Assembly: GCA_903903635.1 (NCBI GenBank)
Contig: CAIUZK010000026.1
Coordinates: forward strand, 21,255-85,254
Source: an uncultured Bacteroidota bacterium
Lineage (GTDB): Bacteria > Bacteroidota > Bacteroidia > Chitinophagales > Chitinophagaceae
Length of the DNA stretch: 64,000 nucleotides
Direction of reading: 5' to 3'
Positions 1 through 8,003 of the stretch are shown here, in pieces; the first letter of the stretch is position 1; the number at the start of each line of letters is the position of its first letter. The notes under the pieces are model-generated. The model was not told the origin of the DNA, searched no databases, and worked only from the letters and a program-made list of their open reading frames with translations. The position numbers and the translations under genes are program-made.

Positions 1-315
1 TATGCCAGGGTCGCCGGCTATCAGTATCACCGATCCGGGCACCATACCACCACCCAATACCCTGTTCAGTTCACTGTCGGGCGCCATCATTCGGGCCTCA
101 TTACTTTGCACAACTTCATCCAGCTTGTAGGCTTTGCGCTGTTGCTTATTGGTATCATCATCCCAGCTTACACTCTCAGGTTTCGATTTATCTTCCCGCT
201 GCACCACTTCTTCAACAAAAGAATTCCAGGCGCCACACGATGGGCACTTACCTGTCCACTTTGGTGTTTCGTAACCACATTGTTGGCAAAAGAATGCTGA
301 TTTTATTTTGGCCAT
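1..315 (-). CDS. radA: DNA repair protein RadA/Sms, N-terminal part (truncated by window edge)
   Basis: The reverse strand encodes 105 residues with no stop before the window edge. The N-terminus has a four-cysteine zinc finger (CQQCGYETPKW followed by CPSCGAWNSF), which is diagnostic of RadA/Sms. The visible part ends in VILIAGDPGI, the start of the Walker A loop of the RecA-like ATPase core. RadA processes recombination intermediates and promotes branch migration in the cytoplasm. The ATG at 313-315 gives a start directly before the zinc finger, as in the family. A -7-like TATCTTTA lies only a few bases upstream, so the leader would be very short. The first 28 bases of this gene are duplicated upstream. 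The rest of the ATPase and the Lon-like C-terminal domain lie outside the window. Confidence 0.93.
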   Translation of the reverse strand, partial: MAKIKSAFFCQQCGYETPKWTGKCPSCGAWNSFVEEVVQREDKSKPESVSWDDDTNKQQRKAYKLDEVVQSNEARMMAPDSELNRVLGGGMVPGSVILIAGDPGI

Positions 316-403
316 TGAAATATAAAGATACGCTCTGAAAATTGGTTAATTAAATTTCATATCCTGACACCGCAGAAAAGAATGCTGATTTTATTTTGGC
401 CAT
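288..403. repeat. 28-bp direct duplication of the radA start region
   Basis: The 28 bases at 288-315 (codons 1-9 of radA plus one base) are repeated exactly at 376-403, 60 bp apart. The upstream copy again begins with ATG GCC AAA on the minus strand, but its frame stops after 17 codons. It is therefore a vestigial duplicate of the gene start, not a second gene. The duplicate abuts a C-rich palindromic stretch at 404-431. Confidence 0.9.
323..330 (-). promoter_or_regulatory. Candidate -7 element for radA
   Basis: On the minus strand the bases read TATCTTTA, one mismatch from the Bacteroidota -7 consensus TAnnTTTG. The radA ATG follows about 7 bases downstream. No TTTG was seen at -33, so this rests on the -7 box only. 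Confidence 0.35.
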
Positions 404-1017
404 ACCCCCGCCCTAAAGGGAGCTCTTCAGAGCAACCCAATAAGTAATTATTAAGTAAGAATCAAAGATACAAGCAAAACCCCTGAATCTAAAAGGAAAC
501 AAGTAATTAGGCTTGGTGATGATTTAATGGTGGACTGTAATGCTATTCCGTGCAATTATTTACAGTAAATAAGTAAAAGAAAAAGTACTTAGGAAGCTCA
601 ATATTGAGTTATTGCAGAAATCATATTCTCCTGCGAAGCCCCGGAACATGGTCCCGTTTATTTAACGGGAGGGGTTTGGGGTTTTAGATATAAAAAAAGA
701 GCCGCTGGAGGAATCCGGCAGCTCTTACTTACTAACCCATTAAATTCACAACTTGGTACAAATGTAACATTAGCTGGCTTAGGAAAAAAATGGAATTGCA
801 ATTGTTGTCAATCACTTTTATAGATATAATGTAAAATAATATTTTAGTTATAGAATCTATTGCAAATCAGCATGTTTAGTATTTTATTTTTATATAATTC
901 AACTGACACAGCCTGTTTTACTTAATTGTTATATTAAAATTAATAGAAAATATTACAACCTATAATGTTTATAAATAATGTTTTTTTACCTGCTGAATGG
1001 TTAAAATATCATAAACC
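404..1017. other. Gene-free region with small hairpins and C-rich repeats
   Basis: No convincing coding frame is present. At 404-431 there is a C-rich stretch containing CCCTAAAGGG and GCTCTTCAGAGC palindromes, resembling the short C-rich repeats scattered through many Bacteroidota genomes. A 36-bp hairpin repeat follows (639-674). At about 697-727 there is an imperfect hairpin (AGAGCCGC...GGCAGCTCT) that could act as a terminator. From 770 onward the sequence is very AT-rich and leads to the promoter of the peptidase gene. Confidence 0.6.
639..674 (-). repeat. 36-bp C-rich hairpin repeat, copy A
   Basis: Read on the minus strand, this 36-mer begins CCCCTCCCG and ends GTTCCGGGG. It contains the stem TCCCGTT/AACGGGA. 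A second 36-bp copy in the other orientation lies at 62578-62613, with 5 differences. Two of these form a compensatory pair in the stem. Confidence 0.75.
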
Positions 1018-1049
1018 TTGTGGTCAATTTAGGCAGTAGGTGTACTTTG
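1018..1049 (+). promoter_or_regulatory. Candidate promoter of the M3 peptidase gene
   Basis: TTG at 1018-1020 and TGTACTTTG ending at 1049 are separated by about 21 bp, close to the Bacteroidota -33/-7 layout. Transcription would start just before 1060. This rules out the longer in-frame start at 1020 and supports the ATG at 1068. Confidence 0.5.
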
Positions 1050-1067
1050 CAGTCTGAAACAGGATTT

Positions 1068-2798
1068 ATGACCACATCATTTGCTCCATTGCACCAAAAA
1101 GAAAGACAACTATTACCGGCAGATTTTAAAGTTACGGACTGGGATCATCTTCTTCCTTACTTCGAAGAATTAAAAAACAGACCTCTATCCGGTAAGGAGC
1201 AATTGGAAAAATGGCTTGCTGATGTTAGCGAACTGGAAGCGGTTATCAGTGAGGATGCCTGCTGGAGGCAAATAAAAATGACATGCGATACAACAGATAA
1301 ATCCTGTGAAGAAGCATTTACCTATTTCTGTATGGAGATAGAACCCAAGATGAAACCGTATGCTTTTGAACTAAATAAAAAATTGCTGGAATGTCCTTAT
1401 TCAAAAGAACTGGATGGAACTTTGTTTTTCCCCTACCTGCGTAGTGTAGATAATGCAGCCAAACTGTACCGTGATGAAAATGTACCCCTGCAGGCCGATA
1501 TGAATTTGCTAGCCCAGCATTATGGTGTTATCAGTGGCGCCATGTCGGTTGAAGTAGATGGTAAGGAATATACCATGCAGCAGGCCGCAAAGTTTTTGCA
1601 GAACCCTGATCGAAACATCAGGGAGCGTGTTTTCAGAAAAATGGCCGCACGAAGGCTTGAAGACAAAGATAAATTAAACGAACTATTTGATAAGCTGCTT
1701 GAATTACGTCAGCAGGTGGCCATTAATGCCGGATTCTCCAATTACCGTGATTATAAATTCAGGGAACTGGGAAGATTTGATTACTCGGCCGAAGATTGCT
1801 TTGCTTTTCATGATGCAGTGCGTGAGCATATCTTGCCATTACAAGCAAGACTTACCCGTTTTCGCCAGCAGCGATTGGGTCTGGAAATCATGAAACCATG
1901 GGATGGGGATGCTGAACCAGCGGGTACTGAACCGCTACACCCTTTCAAAGACGGAGCCGAACTTTGCTCAAAATCGCAGGAAGTATTTACAAAACTGAAT
2001 CCATTCTTCAGTGGTTGCCTGCAAACAATGGAGCAAATGCACAGGCTTGACCTTGAGAGCCGCAAAGGCAAAGCTCCCGGAGGTTATAACTGTCCGCTTG
2101 CCGAAACCGGGGTGCCGTTTATATTTATGAATGCCGCCGGAACCATGAGCGATGTGATCACAATGATGCACGAAGGAGGCCATGCGGTGCATAGTTTCCT
2201 ATCTCACGACCTTAAATTATCGGCTTTCAAGGAATACCCTATGGAGATTGCCGAACTGGCAAGCATGAGCATGGAGTTGTTTTCGATGGAGCACTGGGAT
2301 GTTTTTTTCCCCGATGAAAAAGAACTGCAGCGCGCTCAACTGGAAGAACTGGAGCGGGTGATCAGTGTATTGCCATGGATAGCTACAATTGATAAATACC
2401 AGCATTGGCTCTATACAAATCCCGGACATACTGTTTCGCAAAGAGAAGCACAATGGATCATCATCCTTAGTGAATTCACTAATGGCATTACTGACTGGTC
2501 GGAATTTGAAGAATACCGTACCAATCTTTGGCAAAAACAGTTACATCTTTTCGAAGTGCCGTTCTATTATATCGAATATGGTATTGCTCAACTGGGAGCT
2601 ATTGCTATGTGGCAGCAATATCGGATCAATAAGGAACAGGCCCTTACCAATTATATGAAGGCATTAAGCCTGGGCTATACCAAAACCTTAAAAGAGCTAT
2701 ATCTTGCTGCGGGTATAAAATTTGATTTCTCCCCTGCTTACATTAAAGAACTGGCTGATTTCATTATTCCCGTTTTGAATGAAAAAGGAGTAAGCTGA
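1068..2798 (+). CDS. M3 family oligoendopeptidase (PepF-like)
   Basis: The product has 576 residues from the chosen ATG. It carries the zinc metallopeptidase motif HEGGHAVHSF (first His at residue 368), with a downstream glutamate region MEIAELASMSMELF that supplies the third zinc ligand in the M3 family. Length and motif match cytoplasmic oligoendopeptidase F, which trims peptides of roughly 6-20 residues. No signal peptide is seen. An in-frame GTG at 1020 would add 16 residues, but it overlaps the promoter. The gene converges on a lipoprotein gene with no gap: the two stop codons are adjacent. The substrate is unknown; peptide recycling is inferred from the family. Confidence 0.92.
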   Translation: MTTSFAPLHQKERQLLPADFKVTDWDHLLPYFEELKNRPLSGKEQLEKWLADVSELEAVISEDACWRQIKMTCDTTDKSCEEAFTYFCMEIEPKMKPYAFELNKKLLECPYSKELDGTLFFPYLRSVDNAAKLYRDENVPLQADMNLLAQHYGVISGAMSVEVDGKEYTMQQAAKFLQNPDRNIRERVFRKMAARRLEDKDKLNELFDKLLELRQQVAINAGFSNYRDYKFRELGRFDYSAEDCFAFHDAVREHILPLQARLTRFRQQRLGLEIMKPWDGDAEPAGTEPLHPFKDGAELCSKSQEVFTKLNPFFSGCLQTMEQMHRLDLESRKGKAPGGYNCPLAETGVPFIFMNAAGTMSDVITMMHEGGHAVHSFLSHDLKLSAFKEYPMEIAELASMSMELFSMEHWDVFFPDEKELQRAQLEELERVISVLPWIATIDKYQHWLYTNPGHTVSQREAQWIIILSEFTNGITDWSEFEEYRTNLWQKQLHLFEVPFYYIEYGIAQLGAIAMWQQYRINKEQALTNYMKALSLGYTKTLKELYLAAGIKFDFSPAYIKELADFIIPVLNEKGVS

Positions 2799-3458
2799 TC
2801 ATGAATGTTTGATGTGATGGAAGCGGGTACCAGGTACTTCTCCTCTCCTTCTTATAAACTGCCTGAATTGTTTAGGGGAAGGACTGAAGTTGTATGTAGC
2901 GGTATCTGTGGTTTCTGTGATCTCCCGCAGGTTATCGAGATCTTTCGGGTTTCCGATTGCTGAAATTGTTAGAGTGCCCCGTGCGAGGGCTATCTGCTTA
3001 ACAGCCCATGCATTCTTATTGCTGTCGTTCTTAACGAGGTCATTCAGAAAATAGTAGCCTTTGAATTTTTTCATAACGCCATTTTCTGATATCAGAAACA
3101 AGGTATCTACATAATGTACCCGGCTGATAATTGAATCTCCTTTTATGGAAACATTGGTAGCTAAAACAGAATCGGAACCTTTACCTGAATACAGCGTGTC
3201 GTGCCCGACATGCCAGCTACCCTGAATGCTATCTTTGTGATCAGCAACCTGGTAATCGTAAGTGCGCAGCATAATTTTATCAGAAATGCTTACGGTCGAT
3301 TCCCCATCTTCAGACAGGTAATCCCCTTTTAGTTTATCGGGGAAGGAGGATAGGGCCGCTACATTGGCCGGCTGTGGCTCATTGAATGTAATGGCCGGCC
3401 CGCAACCCCAGCTAAGAAACAGGATGATAAAAGCAGTAACTAATTGAAGTTTTTTCAT
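2799..3458 (-). CDS. Hypothetical lipoprotein
   Basis: The product has 219 residues. A signal sequence with a lipobox ends LSWGC (Cys at residue 19), so it is probably an outer-membrane or periplasmic lipoprotein. The remainder is polar and beta-rich, with phrases such as GDYLSEDGESTVSISDK and GSWHVGHDTLYSGKG that suggest a small beta-barrel or sandwich. No family is recognised. It lies 52 bp downstream of the TPR gene on the same strand, so the two may be cotranscribed. Its stop codon touches that of the convergent M3 peptidase. Confidence 0.75.
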   Translation of the reverse strand: MKKLQLVTAFIILFLSWGCGPAITFNEPQPANVAALSSFPDKLKGDYLSEDGESTVSISDKIMLRTYDYQVADHKDSIQGSWHVGHDTLYSGKGSDSVLATNVSIKGDSIISRVHYVDTLFLISENGVMKKFKGYYFLNDLVKNDSNKNAWAVKQIALARGTLTISAIGNPKDLDNLREITETTDTATYNFSPSPKQFRQFIRRRGEVPGTRFHHIKHS

Positions 3459-3510
3459 GGGCTGATTTGTTAATCAAATATATTAAAAGTAGCGTTTGCG
3501 ACTAAAAAAA

Positions 3511-4998
3511 TTATTTGAATCCCACTCTGTTCAATCCTGCTTTAGCCTGATTATCTATCGAATTCTGAAAATCATGGGCGGGCATATCCAGGCACTCTTT
3601 ATAACAGGCAATTGCCAAAGGATATTTAGCCGTTTTCTCATAAATCCTGCCCTTTTGCAGGGCTGCTCTTGCGGCAAATTGCTCATGCCTGTCTTTGCCT
3701 GTGGTAATGGTATATTGATAATAGAGTAAGGCGTTATTATTATCATTCAATTCTTCAAAAACTCTGCCAAACCTGAAAAAATATTCGGCCCTGTCGCCGG
3801 GGTCTGTAAGGAGTTTCAGGTCGATTGTTCTGAGCAAGGCATCAGCAGTTCTGTAATAGCCACCCTCTATAAGCAGGCGGGATTGCAGCAGTTTTTTATT
3901 GGGCCAGTTCTCTGAAGTCCCGAATTTCTGAGCCAGTTTATCAGCATCCAGCCTTGCCGACCCCTGTGCTTTTATTTGCCTGCGGCAAGATGCGGCCTGT
4001 ACCTTATTGCCTGCCATGTACCAGGCCAGCGCCATTTTAGCCCAGGCGTCTTTAATGAAAATGTCGCTTTTATTGCCCTTAAGATACCTTTGGAAATAAG
4101 GCACACAGGCTGTGTCTGCCCTGGTATATAATGCTATTCCCATAAGGTAATCGAATACCGGATAAGCTGCATAGTCAGGCTCAGCTCCTGCTGCCTGTAA
4201 CACCTTTATGGCTGTATCTGCTTTACGGTAGTCCAGCGACAACGATACTTTTACAAATGTGTTCAACAGATTATTGTGTGTAAGAAATTGCGGACTGCTT
4301 AAATAATCCCAAACCTCCTTCTGTTCGGAGACAAGGTAAAACCTGGTAAACAGATAATACAAAACTGTTTCGGAGTATAATGGCTGGGCTGAATTATGGG
4401 CAGCTATAAATGAACCTAACTGATTTGTGCCTTTCCTTACATCGCCTGATATTCCAAACAAAGCAGCCAGCCACTTGTAGTTGGAAGGTAATGAACCGGC
4501 TACCGCCTCCTGTAATCCGGAAAAAATATTATTGTATTCAAATGACGGGAACAGCTTTTTGTTTTCTTTAAGTAAAACAAAAGATTTCCTGAAATAGACA
4601 GCCTGGTGGTAATAATCGCCAAACCGGAGATTGATAAGGGCCCAATGCAGGTAAACGCCTGATTTGCAAAACCGGTACCAGGGAGAATTATGATCCCCTT
4701 TTTCCAATTGTTCCAGCCGCTTGTCCATCTGGTCTTCGCGGTTATCATACTCCTTTTTGTCGCAGTTCAGCAATAGGGTAATGCAGTCTTCATAATCTGC
4801 AAGGTAAACAGGCATTAAATTGTGGGGATTGACCTTTGACTCATTGCCCAGTAATACCCGACCCTCTGTAAAGTGCATAGACAGGATATTCAGATAGGCC
4901 TGGCTACAATTATCATTGTAATCGTAAACATAGCCTGTAGCATAAGACTGCGCTGAAAAACACAATAAAAGGAATCCCCAAATGGCAAAACGCCTCAT
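3511..4998 (-). CDS. Secreted TPR-containing protein
   Basis: The product has 495 residues. An N-terminal signal peptide (MRRFAIWGFLLLCFSAQSYA) indicates export. The C-terminal part contains helical TPR-like repeats, for example AEYFFRFGRVFEELNDNNNA and AARAALQKGRIYEKTAKYPL. The central part is also alpha-helical, with paired helices resembling degenerate TPRs. TPR proteins act as protein-interaction scaffolds; the partner is unknown. The gene starts close behind a -7 element (5003-5010), so its leader is almost absent. It may be cotranscribed with the following lipoprotein gene. Confidence 0.8.
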   Translation of the reverse strand: MRRFAIWGFLLLCFSAQSYATGYVYDYNDNCSQAYLNILSMHFTEGRVLLGNESKVNPHNLMPVYLADYEDCITLLLNCDKKEYDNREDQMDKRLEQLEKGDHNSPWYRFCKSGVYLHWALINLRFGDYYHQAVYFRKSFVLLKENKKLFPSFEYNNIFSGLQEAVAGSLPSNYKWLAALFGISGDVRKGTNQLGSFIAAHNSAQPLYSETVLYYLFTRFYLVSEQKEVWDYLSSPQFLTHNNLLNTFVKVSLSLDYRKADTAIKVLQAAGAEPDYAAYPVFDYLMGIALYTRADTACVPYFQRYLKGNKSDIFIKDAWAKMALAWYMAGNKVQAASCRRQIKAQGSARLDADKLAQKFGTSENWPNKKLLQSRLLIEGGYYRTADALLRTIDLKLLTDPGDRAEYFFRFGRVFEELNDNNNALLYYQYTITTGKDRHEQFAARAALQKGRIYEKTAKYPLAIACYKECLDMPAHDFQNSIDNQAKAGLNRVGFK

Positions 4999-5002
4999 AA
5001 GG

Positions 5003-5034
5003 TAAAGATAATGCTAAGAACAATCGGTTTTCAA
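5003..5034 (-). promoter_or_regulatory. Candidate promoter of the TPR gene
   Basis: On the minus strand TTG (5032-5034) is followed after 21 bp by TATCTTTA (5003-5010). The ATG at 4998 lies about 5 bases beyond the -7 box, so the transcript may be leaderless or nearly so. Confidence 0.45.
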
Positions 5035-5051
5035 TTTAGCAAAACCGGTTT

Positions 5052-5210
5052 AGGAACGATGACGAAATAACTCCCACCATCTTACTTGTTCTATTCCATT
5101 TTTATTTCGTTGTAAAAGTCTTAAAATAATTCATTATTCGCAGATTTTACGCCTCACAAAAAAGAAATATAACTTCGCAATATGGTGGAACTTATTTCAT
5201 CAACGTTCCT
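5052..5210 (+). mobile_element. 159-bp MITE-like element, copy 1
   Basis: This is one of three 159-bp copies. It begins AGGAACG and ends CGTTCCT, with 29-bp imperfect terminal inverted repeats ending in CCACCAT/ATGGTGG. It differs from copy 2 at five positions. It has no coding capacity. It sits between the divergent TPR gene and the first EGF-like lipoprotein gene. No target-site duplication is evident here. Near the right end TAACTTCG resembles a -7 box, so the element might carry an outward promoter. Confidence 0.75.
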
Positions 5211-5278
5211 TACTTATAAACTGAAAATTAAACCGGAATGTGAACTAAAGCATAAATAGGCATAATGGGTTTCAATCA

Positions 5279-5310
5279 TTTGCTGCAATTGACACTAAAA
5301 CCTATCTTTG
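5279..5310 (+). promoter_or_regulatory. Promoter of EGF-like lipoprotein 1
   Basis: TTTG (5279-5282), a 20-bp spacer, then TATCTTTG (5303-5310) is a near-perfect Bacteroidota sigma-A promoter. The leader to the ATG at 5338 is about 22-25 bases. Confidence 0.8.
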
Positions 5311-5337
5311 GCATATATTTGAAATGAAAATACTGTT

Positions 5338-5898
5338 ATGAAATTATTCAAACAAATTGCAATTAGCCTGATTCTGACCATCAGCATTTTCTCTGGTGTT
5401 TTATACATATCCTGTATAAAGGATGCCTGTAAGGGAATTACGTGTCTTAATGGGGGGGCATGCAGTTCGGGTATGTGTAACTGTAAATCGGGTATTGGCG
5501 GAATGAATTGCCAGACCATTTACAGGAATCTTTATGGCTATACTTACCATGGGTTGGTAAATGCAACAGGTAACCTGGACAGCCTTCATATGGTGGACAG
5601 CAGCATTAGCAATAACGCTCTGGTATTTACTGCCGGAACAGATACAGCCGATTACAATGCCATGCAACTGGCCTGGAACGATAATGCGGGTAATTTGATA
5701 GTAAATATGCCCATTACCCTGAAAAATAATTCTTCAGCCGGGTCTGATTTTACAGTCACAACGATTAACTCAGATACCTTTACCTATTCAGGTTCAGGTT
5801 CGGTAAGTACTGTTAGCGCCTCCCTAAATCTGACACGCCGGCATCCCCATGGCGCATCTACAGTGGTTTTTGCGCTCAATAATTTTAGCAGGCAATAA
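5338..5898 (+). CDS. EGF-like domain lipoprotein, tandem copy 1
   Basis: The product has 186 residues. The signal sequence ends in a lipobox with Cys26 (VLYISC). An EGF-like module follows immediately, with six cysteines at 31, 36, 42, 47, 49 and 58 and the classic CLNGGAC and CNCKSGIGG pattern. The C-terminal ~125 residues form a Ser/Thr/Asn-rich, probably beta-sandwich domain. It is likely anchored in the outer membrane, but its partner is unknown. The next gene encodes a paralogue with the same cysteine spacing and the same promoter layout. EGF-like modules right behind a lipid anchor occur in Bacteroidota lipoproteins; a binding role is inference. Confidence 0.85.
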   Translation: MKLFKQIAISLILTISIFSGVLYISCIKDACKGITCLNGGACSSGMCNCKSGIGGMNCQTIYRNLYGYTYHGLVNATGNLDSLHMVDSSISNNALVFTAGTDTADYNAMQLAWNDNAGNLIVNMPITLKNNSSAGSDFTVTTINSDTFTYSGSGSVSTVSASLNLTRRHPHGASTVVFALNNFSRQ

Positions 5899-5982
5899 TT
5901 AAGGTAATTATTGTGGTTATTACTGTTTGCCTAAATCTTAAATAAAATATAAAAAAGGCCTTTTGCTGTTGCTTTATACTAT

Positions 5983-6000
5983 ATCAGTCGGGAGACTGAT
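5983..6000. promoter_or_regulatory. Hairpin/operator-like palindrome upstream of the second EGF gene
   Basis: ATCAGTC-GGGA-GACTGAT is a perfect 7-bp inverted repeat ending 8 bp before the -33 element. It lacks a following T-run, so an operator is as likely as a terminator for the upstream gene. Confidence 0.4.
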
Positions 6001-6008
6001 GGTTATCA

Positions 6009-6040
6009 TTTGATAAACTAAGAGCAATACCATATCTTTG
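6009..6040 (+). promoter_or_regulatory. Promoter of EGF-like lipoprotein 2
   Basis: TTTG (6009-6012), a 20-bp spacer and TATCTTTG (6033-6040) repeat the layout in front of copy 1 exactly. The leader to the ATG at 6072 is about 26-29 bases. Confidence 0.8.
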
Positions 6041-6071
6041 ACAAAATTACAATCATTATAAAAAATCTATT

Positions 6072-6590
6072 ATGAAATCAATTAAGAACATTGCATTAGG
6101 CGCATTTCTGACAGTTAGCGCATTCTGCGCAGTAATGTACACTTCCTGCACAAAGGACAAGTGTAAAGATGTAGTTTGCCAGAACGGCGGAACCTGTACT
6201 GGTGGTAATTGTACCTGTACTACAGGATACGAAGGCACTAATTGTGAAACTTTATCGCGTGCAAAATTTGTAAAAAGCTGGAGTGCTAGCGATTTAATTT
6301 CAGGTGGATCAACACCATTAGCCTATACTGCGAGTATTGCAGCAGGGGTATCTACTGATGTAACAGCAGTTGTTATTGGCAATACTTTTTCTGATAATTT
6401 CTTTGTTGTTGGCCCAATTAGAGCAACTATTTCAGGTAATACAATAACTATACCTAGTCAAAATCCAGACGGTACTAAGTATTCACTAACTGGTACAGGT
6501 ACTCTGGCTAATGGTAAAATCACCCTGTCATATACTATTAAAGACGATACCAATTCAGCTACTCAGGTTTACTCCGCTACGTGGCAGTAA
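6072..6590 (+). CDS. EGF-like domain lipoprotein, tandem copy 2
   Basis: The product has 172 residues. The lipobox ends at Cys26 (VMYTSC). The EGF-like module has cysteines at 31, 36, 42, 47, 49 and 58, identical in number and spacing to the neighbouring copy (CQNGGTC, CTCTTGYEG). The C-terminal domain has low similarity to copy 1 but a similar size and Thr/Ser/Ile-rich composition, consistent with a beta-sandwich. It appears to be a diverged tandem duplicate. A strong bidirectional terminator follows directly. Confidence 0.85.
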   Translation: MKSIKNIALGAFLTVSAFCAVMYTSCTKDKCKDVVCQNGGTCTGGNCTCTTGYEGTNCETLSRAKFVKSWSASDLISGGSTPLAYTASIAAGVSTDVTAVVIGNTFSDNFFVVGPIRATISGNTITIPSQNPDGTKYSLTGTGTLANGKITLSYTIKDDTNSATQVYSATWQ

Positions 6591-6601
6591 TTCTACAAAT
6601 T

Positions 6602-6649
6602 TTATATAAATAATAAAGCCCCGATATCGGGGCTTTATTATTTATATAA
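6602..6649. terminator. Bidirectional intrinsic terminator
   Basis: This is a 48-bp perfect palindrome centred at 6625/6626, with a GC core AAGCCCCGATATCGGGGCTT and AT arms giving U-runs on both strands. It sits between convergent genes (EGF lipoprotein 2 and the Pro-rich lipoprotein) and can serve both. Confidence 0.9.
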
Positions 6650-6660
6650 TTTAGATTGAC

Positions 6661-7089
6661 TTATTTACCTCCTCTTCTGTTGAATTTATCTTCCTGTGCC
6701 TTTTGCTGTTCAGGTGTCAAAGTTGGTTTGGACTGGTTACCAGGTTGTCTGCTATCAAACTTATTATCCTGTGCAGTTTTAACAGGTGGTGGTGGTGGTG
6801 CAGGGGTTGGTGCTGCAACCGGCTCTTTAGCTTTGTGCTCGTGATGCTTAGCAGAAGCTTCTGGCTTTGCTGCTGCTTTATTAGCCAATTCAATTGAGTC
6901 TGCCTTTATTTTAGCCATTGCATTAATAGTAGAATCATTCTTAGCCTTATTCATTTGGTCCTGCAATGCGGCATTGGCTTTAGTAATGGAATCTATTTTA
7001 GCCTGTTCGTTTGCCTGATTGTTGTTGTTGCTGCCACATGAAGCAAGTATCAAAGCGCTGCCTGCCAGCAAAAGAATCTGTTTTTTCAT
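6661..7089 (-). CDS. Small Pro/Ala/Lys-rich lipoprotein
   Basis: The product has 142 residues. The lipobox ends LASC (Cys18). Next comes an Asn-rich linker, then a Lys/Ala/Asp-rich helical stretch with repeated KNDSTINAMAKIKADSIEL-type phrasing that could form a coiled coil. A Pro-rich segment (APTPAPPPPP) and a charged tail ending FNRRGGK complete it. It is probably a periplasm-facing lipoprotein. The His-Glu-His-Lys cluster (KHHEHK) might bind metal, but this is only a guess. No family is recognised. A -7 element TAATTTTG lies upstream (7112-7119). Confidence 0.7.
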   Translation of the reverse strand: MKKQILLLAGSALILASCGSNNNNQANEQAKIDSITKANAALQDQMNKAKNDSTINAMAKIKADSIELANKAAAKPEASAKHHEHKAKEPVAAPTPAPPPPPVKTAQDNKFDSRQPGNQSKPTLTPEQQKAQEDKFNRRGGK

Positions 7090-7111
7090 TGTATGTCTTT
7101 TTTAGTTGGTG

Positions 7112-7119
7112 CAAAATTA
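7112..7119 (-). promoter_or_regulatory. Candidate -7 element for the Pro-rich lipoprotein gene
   Basis: Minus-strand TAATTTTG matches TAnnTTTG. The start codon lies about 22 bases downstream. No clear -33 TTTG was found. Confidence 0.4.
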
Positions 7120-7293
7120 TTGCTATTATTTCAGAACTTATAAATATTGTTCAAAAAAACACATAAATAAATTGTAAAAAACTGATTAACATAGATATTC
7201 GTATTTAATTATCTGCTGTTTATTTTAACCGGGTGTATTTCATTACTATCCTAATTCCGGATAATTGCCTATTTTTAATTCAACAAAAAATTT

Positions 7294-7830
7294 ATGGTAG
7301 AAACCGAAGATCCAACAGAACGGCTTAAAGAAACATTGGAAGCTGCCGAAGAAAAAAAAGAGCGATGGACACTTCATGTTGCGCTTACCACCGCAATAAT
7401 TGCTGTATTGGCTGCGGTGGCGGGTATGCTTGGCAACCACTATGCCAATGAAGCGATGCTGGAACAGATAAAAGCCTCAGACCAATGGGCCTATTACCAG
7501 GCTAAAAGCATCAAGAGCGAAATGGCATCAGGTACTATACAAGTATTAACAGCCATGGACAAAACAATACCACCTGATATTGCAGAAAGGAAAAGCAGCC
7601 TTGAAAAGGACAAAGCGGGTATTAAAACGGAGGCTGAAGCATTAGAAAAAAAATCGGAAGCACATATGGGAACGCACGTTGTTTTTTCAAGAGCGGTAAC
7701 CATTTTTCAGATCGCCATTGCAATATCCGCGATTGCAATTGTTACCCGCAAAAAATTTATGTGGTATATCAGTATGCTATTAACTGCAGCAGGTTGTTAT
7801 TTCCTGATAATGGGATTTTTCACGAATTAG
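7294..7830 (+). CDS. DUF4337 family membrane protein
   Basis: The product has 178 residues. An acidic N-terminus (ETEDPTERLKETLEAAEEKK) precedes a first transmembrane helix (about 26-48). A soluble helical segment containing LEQIKASDQWAYYQAKSIKS follows, which is the hallmark of DUF4337. The C-terminus has two more hydrophobic helices (about 132-148 and 153-175). Family function is unknown. It probably sits in the inner membrane with the helical loop on one side. It stands alone between the Pro-rich lipoprotein gene (divergent) and mfd (convergent). Confidence 0.8.
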   Translation: MVETEDPTERLKETLEAAEEKKERWTLHVALTTAIIAVLAAVAGMLGNHYANEAMLEQIKASDQWAYYQAKSIKSEMASGTIQVLTAMDKTIPPDIAERKSSLEKDKAGIKTEAEALEKKSEAHMGTHVVFSRAVTIFQIAIAISAIAIVTRKKFMWYISMLLTAAGCYFLIMGFFTN

Positions 7831-8003
7831 CCGGCTATTTGTAAATCTTAGCTGTGTATTGCAGTATCATTGCTGTTGGCAGACTTTCATAACCGATTGT
7901 TGTCAGGCAGGACTAACACTCAGCATATGCCTTTTAATAAATCCGGAAATCCAGCTTCGTAAAGACAGGACAGCAGTGAATAAAAGCAAAAGGTATTCCT
8001 GCT

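Noticed and set aside
106..300. 64-residue plus-strand frame at the left edge
   Set aside because: It is antisense to the RadA zinc-finger region, which is strongly conserved.
1020..1067. Longer N-terminus of the M3 peptidase
   Set aside because: It would start inside the promoter, and the added residues do not resemble the family.
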